Below the pieces are notes generated by a model, which was not told the origin of the DNA, ran no database searches, and saw only the letters and a program-made list of their open reading frames with translations. Below, one piece after another: positions 24,793-29,470 of a DNA stretch of 29,470 nt (positions are counted from its first letter, which is position 1; each line of letters starts with the position of its first letter). The position numbers and the translations under genes are program-made. This DNA is from Opitutaceae bacterium (GTDB lineage: Bacteria > Verrucomicrobiota > Verrucomicrobiia > Opitutales > Opitutaceae): the NCBI GenBank assembly GCA_009919985.1, contig RGAX01000003.1:1-29470 (forward strand), read 5' to 3'.

Positions 24793-25797
24793 ATGCAAAA
24801 AGCCATTCAAGGCATCACCGTCGCGCATTTTTTTGAAACCTACCGCGAGAAACTCAAGATGGAGCTGGTCACCGGTGAGGCCGGCCTGCACCGGCTCATT
24901 CGCGAGGGGAGCATCAACCGCCCTGCCCTCGCCCTCACTGGTTTTTTCAAATATTTCGCGCACCGCCGCGTCCAAGTCCTCGGCGCCGCCGAGATGAATT
25001 ACCTCAAGACCCGCTCGCAGAAAAATCAGACCGAAACTTTTCGCAAAATGATCAAGGCCGGCGCCCCTTGCCTGATCCTCACGCGCAATTTTAACCCCAC
25101 CGAGGCGATGCTCCTCGTCGCCCAAGAGCTGGATTTCCCCCTGATCCGCACGACGATGATCACGATGAACTACATCAATCTGGCGACGCTCTGCATCGAC
25201 AACGAATTCGCTCCTTCCTCCACTGAACACGCCACCACTCTCGATATCAAAGGCGTCGGCGTGATGCTCCGCGGCGATTCCGGCGTCGGCAAAAGCGAAT
25301 GTGCCCTCGCCCTCATCGAGCGCGGCCACTCCTTGGTCGCCGACGATCTCACGATCATCAAGCTCCTCGACGAACGCGAACTCATGGCCTCGAGCCGCCT
25401 GCTCAACCGCGGCTACATGGAATGTCGCGGCATCGGCATCATCAACATCGCCGAGATGTTCGGCATCAAATCCATCCGCCTCGAGAAACGCATCGACCTG
25501 GTCGTCTCCCTGCGCGAATGGACCCCCGAGGTCATCGAAGAACGCACGGGCCTCGAGGAAAACTACTACGAAATCCTCGGAATGCGCGTACCTCACGTAG
25601 AACTCTACGTGCGACCCGGCCGCGACATCGCCCGCCTCGTCGAAGTCGCCGCCCTCACCCAGGCCCTCAAGAAAATGGGTCACGACCCCGCCCGCGATTT
25701 CAACGACCGCCTCATCGCCTTCATGTCGAAACAGTCCGCCGCCCCCGTTAATAAAAGCAAACCGACCGAACGCGAAGAACGCGCCCCGGGTTCCTAA
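24793..25797 (+). CDS. hprK: HPr kinase/phosphorylase
   Basis: 334 residues. It phosphorylates and dephosphorylates a serine of HPr or an HPr-like protein in carbon regulation. The N-terminal regulatory domain is followed by the catalytic core: H146 in EHATTLDIKG, P-loop GDSGVGKS (161-168), VADD with D184 and D185, and the HprK signature MECRGIGIINI (209-219). It lies 84 bases after lptB, where proteobacteria usually have rpoN, hpf and ptsN. No HPr or PTS gene is in the window. Shared transcription with lptB is possible, but the gap leaves room for a promoter. Confidence 0.95.
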   Translation: MQKAIQGITVAHFFETYREKLKMELVTGEAGLHRLIREGSINRPALALTGFFKYFAHRRVQVLGAAEMNYLKTRSQKNQTETFRKMIKAGAPCLILTRNFNPTEAMLLVAQELDFPLIRTTMITMNYINLATLCIDNEFAPSSTEHATTLDIKGVGVMLRGDSGVGKSECALALIERGHSLVADDLTIIKLLDERELMASSRLLNRGYMECRGIGIINIAEMFGIKSIRLEKRIDLVVSLREWTPEVIEERTGLEENYYEILGMRVPHVELYVRPGRDIARLVEVAALTQALKKMGHDPARDFNDRLIAFMSKQSAAPVNKSKPTEREERAPGS

Positions 25798-25868
25798 ACC
25801 GCGCGTGTTTTGCGCTTCCTTCGCGCGACGCTCGACACCGCCCGCTCCCGTCGTTCCGCTCTTGCCTC

Positions 25869-26615
25869 ATGTCCACTACCCGCATCGACGGCCGCAGCCC
25901 TAGCCAACTCCGCCCGATCAGCTTTGAGGCCGGCATCGCCCCGCACGCGACCGGCTCCGTCCTCGTCTCCTTTGGCGCCACGCGCGTCATCTGCGCGGCC
26001 ACCATCGAGCCCGGCGTACCCACCTGGATGAAACAGCAAAAAGTCCCCGGCGGCTGGCTGACCGCTGAGTACTCAATGCTCCCGTATTCCACGCTCGAGC
26101 GCAAATCGCGCGACATCTCCCGCGGCAAAATCGACGGCCGCACCGTCGAGATCCAGCGCCTCATCGGCCGTTCGCTGCGCGCCGTCATCGATCTTAATAA
26201 GCTCGGCCAAAACACGCTCTGGCTCGATTGCGACGTACTCCAAGCCGACGGCGGCACCCGCACCGCCTCGATCACCGGCGCCTACCTCGCCGCCAGACTC
26301 GCCGTCCAAAAGTTGATCGACGCCAAAAAAATCGCCGACAACCCACTTCTGGATTCCGTCGCCGCCATCAGCACCGGCATTTTTAACGGCCAAGCGCTCC
26401 TCGATCTCAACTACATTGAAGACAAAGACGCCGAGGTCGACGCCAACATCGTTATGACCGGCCGCGGCCAATTTGTAGAAGTCCAAAGTAGCGGCGAGGA
26501 AACCACCTTCTCCGGCGAACAACTCCAAGCCTTGCTCGCCCTCGCGCAAACGGGCTTAAAAGAACTCTCCGCCCTGCAGACCGCCTTCCTCACGCAACAG
26601 CTGCTAAAATTTTAA
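25869..26615 (+). CDS. rph: Ribonuclease PH
   Basis: 248 residues (usual about 240). A phosphate-dependent 3'-5' exoribonuclease that trims tRNA 3' ends. Seen: RIDGRSPSQLRPISFEAG, HATGSVLVSFGATRVICAA, WLTAEYSMLPYST, IDGRTVEIQRLIGRSLRAVI, WLDCDVLQADGGTRTASITGA, and the C-terminal EVQSSGEETTFSGEQLQALL. These cover the RNase PH fold with phosphate-site residues in GGTRTASI. It follows hprK after about 70 bases and ends in a strong terminator shared with the convergent gene. Confidence 0.96.
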   Translation: MSTTRIDGRSPSQLRPISFEAGIAPHATGSVLVSFGATRVICAATIEPGVPTWMKQQKVPGGWLTAEYSMLPYSTLERKSRDISRGKIDGRTVEIQRLIGRSLRAVIDLNKLGQNTLWLDCDVLQADGGTRTASITGAYLAARLAVQKLIDAKKIADNPLLDSVAAISTGIFNGQALLDLNYIEDKDAEVDANIVMTGRGQFVEVQSSGEETTFSGEQLQALLALAQTGLKELSALQTAFLTQQLLKF

Positions 26616-26657
26616 GCCGCACCTCTCCAAGTAACGGCGATGGCAGTCTCGCCCTTG

Positions 26658-26700
26658 ACCCGCCTAAGCGCCTCCTGCGTCCGGCGGGTTTTATTTTTTT
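26658..26700 (+). terminator. Intrinsic terminator after rph
   Basis: A stem acccgcc (26658-26664) / ggcgggt (26683-26689), with a further small gcgc/gcgt pairing inside the loop, is followed by TTTTATTTTTTT. The T-tract runs into the stop codon of the convergent gene that ends at 26691. Confidence 0.85.
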
Positions 26701-27173
26701 GCGCTAGGTTTGGCCTCGGCTTTCACCGCGCCAAACGCCCCCTCTTCCGATGCCCGTACAAAACCTTCCGTCACGCTCTTCAACTCCTCCCAACGCGCGC
26801 GGATTTTTTTGGCTTCCTCTTTAGTGATCACGCTATCGGCCGAGGCGATCGCGATCGTCGCCAACATATCGGCAAATTCCTGCACGATCCCGTTAGTCAT
26901 AGGAATCAAGGGCTGATTTGGCGCCAATTGTTCCGGATTGCGGATAAAAAAACCATCGGCCTGCTCCGCCACCCACTGCGCGATCCGTTCATCGCGCGTA
27001 CTCCGGATTAATTGCCCGACGCGATCCAATGGATTATTCGCCCCGCTGCCAGCGTCCCCTTCGGGCAGCTCGGCCCATTTATAAATCAGCGAGAGTGAGA
27101 GTTGGAGATCGGCGGCGACCTGCTTCGCGCTGGTTTTTTTGAGAACCTCTCGGATGACTTCGTGCGATTCCAT
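26691..27173 (-). CDS. Conserved-looking hypothetical protein with an N-terminal HTH-like segment
   Basis: 160 residues, function not recognised. The N-terminus MESHEVIREVLKKTSAKQVAADLQLSLSLIYKWAE reads as a helix-turn-helix (residues about 5-34) in the style of phage CII/Cro-like regulators. DRVGQLIRSTRDERIAQWVAEQADGFFI follows, then a helical region with ITKEEAKKIRARWEELKSVTEGF, and a Lys/Ala-rich tail. The predicted cytoplasmic, partly helical build fits a small DNA-binding regulator, but no partner gene is adjacent. It is convergent with rph and divergent from sucC. Confidence 0.7.
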   Translation of the reverse strand: MESHEVIREVLKKTSAKQVAADLQLSLSLIYKWAELPEGDAGSGANNPLDRVGQLIRSTRDERIAQWVAEQADGFFIRNPEQLAPNQPLIPMTNGIVQEFADMLATIAIASADSVITKEEAKKIRARWEELKSVTEGFVRASEEGAFGAVKAEAKPSAKK

Positions 27174-27319
27174 GGCGTAAAACAGCCTGCTGGAGCATTA
27201 GCCAAACGCAATCCTGCGCATGTCTACTCTTACAAGAGGTGCTGACTGAGCCTCGGCCCGTTTTTGTGCGTGCCACGCCCCGCTCCATTCTGCCAAACCT
27301 ACCAACTAACTTTCCACGC

Positions 27320-28501
27320 ATGAACATCCACGAGTATCAGGCCAAAGCCCTCTTTGAGAAATTCGGCGTTGCCGTGCCCAAAGGCACCACCGCCACCAAC
27401 CCCGAGGCCTTCGTCACCGCCCTCGCCGCCCTCCCCGAGGGCCCGACCATGGTGAAATCCCAGATCCACGCCGGCGGCCGCGGCAAAGGCACCTTCACCA
27501 ACGGCTTCAAAGGCGGAGTCAAATTCTGCAAAACTAAAGCCGATGCCCTCGCCATGGCCGGCAACATGCTCGGCCAGACCCTCGTCACCGCCCAAACCGG
27601 CCCCGCCGGCCGCAAGGTCCAGACGATCTACTTCACCGTCGCGAGCGACATTAAGAAAGAATACTACCTCGCCATTCTTCTCGACCGCGCCACCTCGCGC
27701 CCCGTCATCGTCGCCTCCACCGAAGGCGGCATGGATATCGAGACTGTCGCCCACGATACCCCCGAGAAACTCTTTAAAGTCCTCATCGACCCCGCCTACG
27801 GCATCGCCGACTTCCAAATTCGCGACCTCATCGCCAAACTCGGCCTGGCCGGCGCCGAAGCCAAAAACGCCGCCAAACTCATTCGCAACCTCTACACGAT
27901 GTTCTGGGAAACCGACGCCGCCATGGTCGAGGTCAACCCCCTCATCACCACCCCCACCGGCGAGGTCCTCGCCCTCGACGCCAAAGTCTCCTTCGACTCC
28001 AACGCCCTCTACCGCCACCCCGAGATCGTTGCCCTGCGCGACCTCAACGAGGAAGACCCCAAGGAAATCGAAGCCTCGAAATTCTCCCTTAGCTACATCG
28101 CTCTGGACGGCAACATCGCCTGCCTCGTCAACGGCGCCGGCCTCGCCATGAGCACGATGGATATCATCCAACACTTCGGCGGCACCCCGGCCAACTTCCT
28201 CGATGTCGGCGGCGGCGCCTCTAAAGACCAAGTCATCGCCGCCTTCAAAATTATCCTAGGTGATCCCAACGTTAAAGGCATTCTTGTTAACATCTTCGGC
28301 GGCATCATGGACTGCAACGTTATCGCCACCGGCATCGTCGAAGCCGTCAAAGAAGTCGGCCTCAAGCTTCCCCTCGTTGTCCGGCTCGAAGGCAACAACG
28401 TCGTCGCGGGTAAAGCCACCCTCGCCGCCTCCGGCCTCGCCCTCGTCTCCGGCGACACCATGGCCGACGCCGCCCAGAAAATCGTCAAACTCGTCGCTTA
28501 A
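27320..28501 (+). CDS. sucC: Succinyl-CoA synthetase (ADP-forming) beta subunit
   Basis: 393 residues from ATG 27320 (MNIHEYQAKALFEKFGVAVPKG); the frame extends upstream to a TTG-type start, but the family begins here. It has an N-terminal ATP-grasp domain with VKSQIHAGGRGKG, the Mg-binding region VEVNPLITTPTGEVLALDAKVSFD, and the C-terminal CoA-ligase domain with NGAGLAMSTMDIIQHFGG, ANFLDVGGGA and VNIFGGIMDCNVIA. Together with SucD it interconverts succinyl-CoA and succinate with substrate-level ATP (or GTP) formation in the TCA cycle. It precedes sucD by 20 bases. Confidence 0.97.
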   Translation: MNIHEYQAKALFEKFGVAVPKGTTATNPEAFVTALAALPEGPTMVKSQIHAGGRGKGTFTNGFKGGVKFCKTKADALAMAGNMLGQTLVTAQTGPAGRKVQTIYFTVASDIKKEYYLAILLDRATSRPVIVASTEGGMDIETVAHDTPEKLFKVLIDPAYGIADFQIRDLIAKLGLAGAEAKNAAKLIRNLYTMFWETDAAMVEVNPLITTPTGEVLALDAKVSFDSNALYRHPEIVALRDLNEEDPKEIEASKFSLSYIALDGNIACLVNGAGLAMSTMDIIQHFGGTPANFLDVGGGASKDQVIAAFKIILGDPNVKGILVNIFGGIMDCNVIATGIVEAVKEVGLKLPLVVRLEGNNVVAGKATLAASGLALVSGDTMADAAQKIVKLVA

Positions 28502-28521
28502 ACTTACGCGCCCCCACTTCC

Positions 28522-29326
28522 ATGGCCATTCTCATCACTCCCGAAACGAAGATCATCGTCCAAGGCATTACCGGCGACTTCGGCGGTCGTCACGCCAAGC
28601 TCTCCCTGGACTACGGCACGCAGGTCGTCGCCGGTGTCACCCCCGGTAAAGGCGGCCAATTCTTTGAATACGGCGCCCACAAAGTGCCCATCTACAACTC
28701 CGTCGCCGACGCCACCGATCAAAGACATGATCCGCGTGAAGCGCGCCATGACCGGCGCCAAGACCCGCCTTGTCGGACCCAACTGCCCCGGTATCGTCAC
28801 TCCCGGCACCGGCAAGGACTCCTTCGGCGGCTGCCGCATCGGTATCGCTCCCGGCTACATTCACAAAAAAGGCCACGTCGGCGTCGTCTCCCGCTCCGGC
28901 ACCCTCACCTACGAAGCGGTCTTCCAACTCACCTCTAAAAATATTGGCCAAACCACCTGCGTCGGCATCGGCGGCGACCCCGTCAACGGAACCAACCACC
29001 TCGACGTCATCAAACTTTTCAACGCTGACCCCGAGACCCACGGCATCATTCTGATCGGTGAAATCGGCGGCAACGCCGAGGTCGAAGCCGCCCGCTGGAT
29101 CAAGGCCAACTGCAAAAAACCGGTCGCCGGCTTTATTGCGGGCGCAACCGCTCCAGCCGGGCGCCGCATGGGCCACGCCGGCGCGATCGTCGGCGGCGCC
29201 GAAGACACCGCCGCAGCCAAGATCGCCGTGTTTAAAGAATGTGGTATCGAAGTGGCCGCGACGCCCTCTGACATGGCCGACGCCCTGTTGCGCGCCGCCA
29301 AAGCCAAAGGCGTGACGCTCACCTAA
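28522..29326 (+). pseudogene. sucD: Succinyl-CoA synthetase alpha subunit, frame-broken with an internal deletion
   Basis: The first part (ATG 28522, MAILITPETKIIVQGITGDFGGRH, VVAGVTPGKGG, VPIYNSVADAT) and the second part (IKDMIRVKRAM, RLVGPNCPGIVTPG, GVVSRSGTLTYEAV, CVGIGGDPVNGT, GRRMGHAGAIVGG with the phosphorylated active-site His) are in different frames. The switch is at about 28717-28722. Compared with E. coli SucD, roughly 40 residues between VADA and EGIPxxDM are missing; these include the ASVIYVP region of the CoA-binding domain. The rest is well conserved, including the catalytic half. A 305-residue intact protein is implied. Since sucC beside it is intact, a genuine null would be surprising; an assembly deletion is the simpler reading. 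Confidence 0.88.
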
Positions 29327-29358
29327 ACGGAAATCCTGAAGCTCCCGTTTGCCCCTCA

Positions 29359-29386
29359 GGGCCGCGTCACCACGCGGCCCTTTTTA
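29359..29386 (+). terminator. Intrinsic terminator after sucCD
   Basis: A perfect 9-bp stem gggccgcgt / acgcggccc with loop cacc is followed by TTTTTATT, 32 bases past the sucD stop. The same hairpin may also serve the minus-strand gene that appears to end at 29390. Confidence 0.85.
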
Positions 29387-29389
29387 TTA

Positions 29390-29470
29390 TCAAATCAGCG
29401 CCGAGTCGCTTGTCGTCACCGCCGGCTTACGCCGAAATTTTAACCGCACGCGGTCCAGCCACAGGTAAAC
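29390..29470 (-). CDS. Possible 3' end of a minus-strand gene (partial)
   Basis: The minus strand is open from the window edge for 26 codons and ends in three consecutive stops (TGA TAA TAA). The peptide begins VYLWLDRVRLKFRRKPAV and ends SDSALI. The hydrophobic then strongly basic composition resembles the cytoplasmic tail of a membrane protein. The placement just beyond a terminator, convergent with sucD, is what a real gene end would look like. The stretch is too short to name a family. Confidence 0.35.
   Translation of the reverse strand, partial: VYLWLDRVRLKFRRKPAVTTSDSALI

Noticed and set aside
27299..28231. 310-codon minus-strand open frame opposite sucC
   Set aside because: Gly/Asp/Val/Glu-rich shadow of sucC, which is conserved along its whole length.
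370..28730. A common sequence motif at the four gene-break junctions
   Set aside because: GATCAAA occurs at the isomerase and sucD junctions, but not at proB or E1, so a shared site is not supported.
1..29470. CRISPR array, insertion sequence, rRNA or prophage
   Set aside because: No spaced short repeats, transposase, rRNA sequence or phage structural genes were seen. The only exact long repeat noticed is the 99-bp pair.

Overview
The window is about 29.5 kb of GC-rich, densely coding chromosome from a Gram-negative bacterium. The gene set fits a free-living heterotroph of the Verrucomicrobiota, most likely Opitutaceae. The reasons are a large TonB-dependent receptor whose plug begins with an EAFTVTGSNIRR-type segment, a kdsC-lptC-lptA-lptB LPS block followed directly by hprK, an E1 dehydrogenase whose alpha and beta halves look like one fused protein, a GH28 pectin-type hydrolase, and start codons that mostly lack Shine-Dalgarno sequences. 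The taxonomic placement is inference from protein style and gene order. No marker RNA gene is present to fix it.

Layout. 1-1039: a 99-bp exact direct repeat (1-99 and 389-487) around a broken Tat-exported sugar-isomerase-like gene. 1051-1801 (minus): two small unknown ORFs, preceded by an intrinsic terminator and an unidentified structured, RNA-like element. 1927-5762 (minus): exported nucleotide pyrophosphatase/phosphodiesterase, tatA, and the GDP-L-fucose pair gmd-fcl, which has its own terminator. 6062-8540 (plus): pyrH, frr and a frame-broken proB. 8630-12156 (plus): exported GH28 hydrolase and a UvrD/PcrA helicase. 12181-12709 (minus): a YefM-YoeB toxin-antitoxin pair with a palindrome at its start. 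12845-14409 (plus): an MhqO-like ring-cleaving dioxygenase and an MhqD-like esterase. 14401-20123 (minus): TonB-dependent receptor, glpT and glpQ. 20326-22306 (plus): a frame-broken E1 alpha/beta dehydrogenase. 22339-26615 (plus): kdsC, lptC, lptA, lptB, hprK and rph, ending in a clear terminator. 26691-27173 (minus): an unknown HTH-like protein. 27320-29326 (plus): sucC and a frame-broken sucD with a terminator. The last 81 bases look like the 3' end of a minus-strand gene.

How the genes work together. Surface polysaccharide supply (gmd-fcl for GDP-fucose, kdsC for Kdo) and LPS transport (lptC-A-B) are well represented. The TonB receptor, GlpT and GlpQ could form an outer-membrane-to-cytoplasm route for glycerophosphodiesters. 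The dioxygenase-esterase pair looks like quinone or hydroquinone detoxification. pyrH-frr, rph, sucCD, proB and pcrA are housekeeping.

The most striking structural feature is that four plus-strand genes (sugar isomerase, proB, E1, sucD) are each interrupted by what looks like a short internal deletion with a frame change, while the flanking protein segments stay well conserved. Three are central metabolic genes. Together with the 99-bp repeat at the very start of the window, this makes assembly error the leading explanation. I did not find a convincing new defence or mobile system. The best candidate for something undescribed is the structured minus-strand element at 1654-1801.
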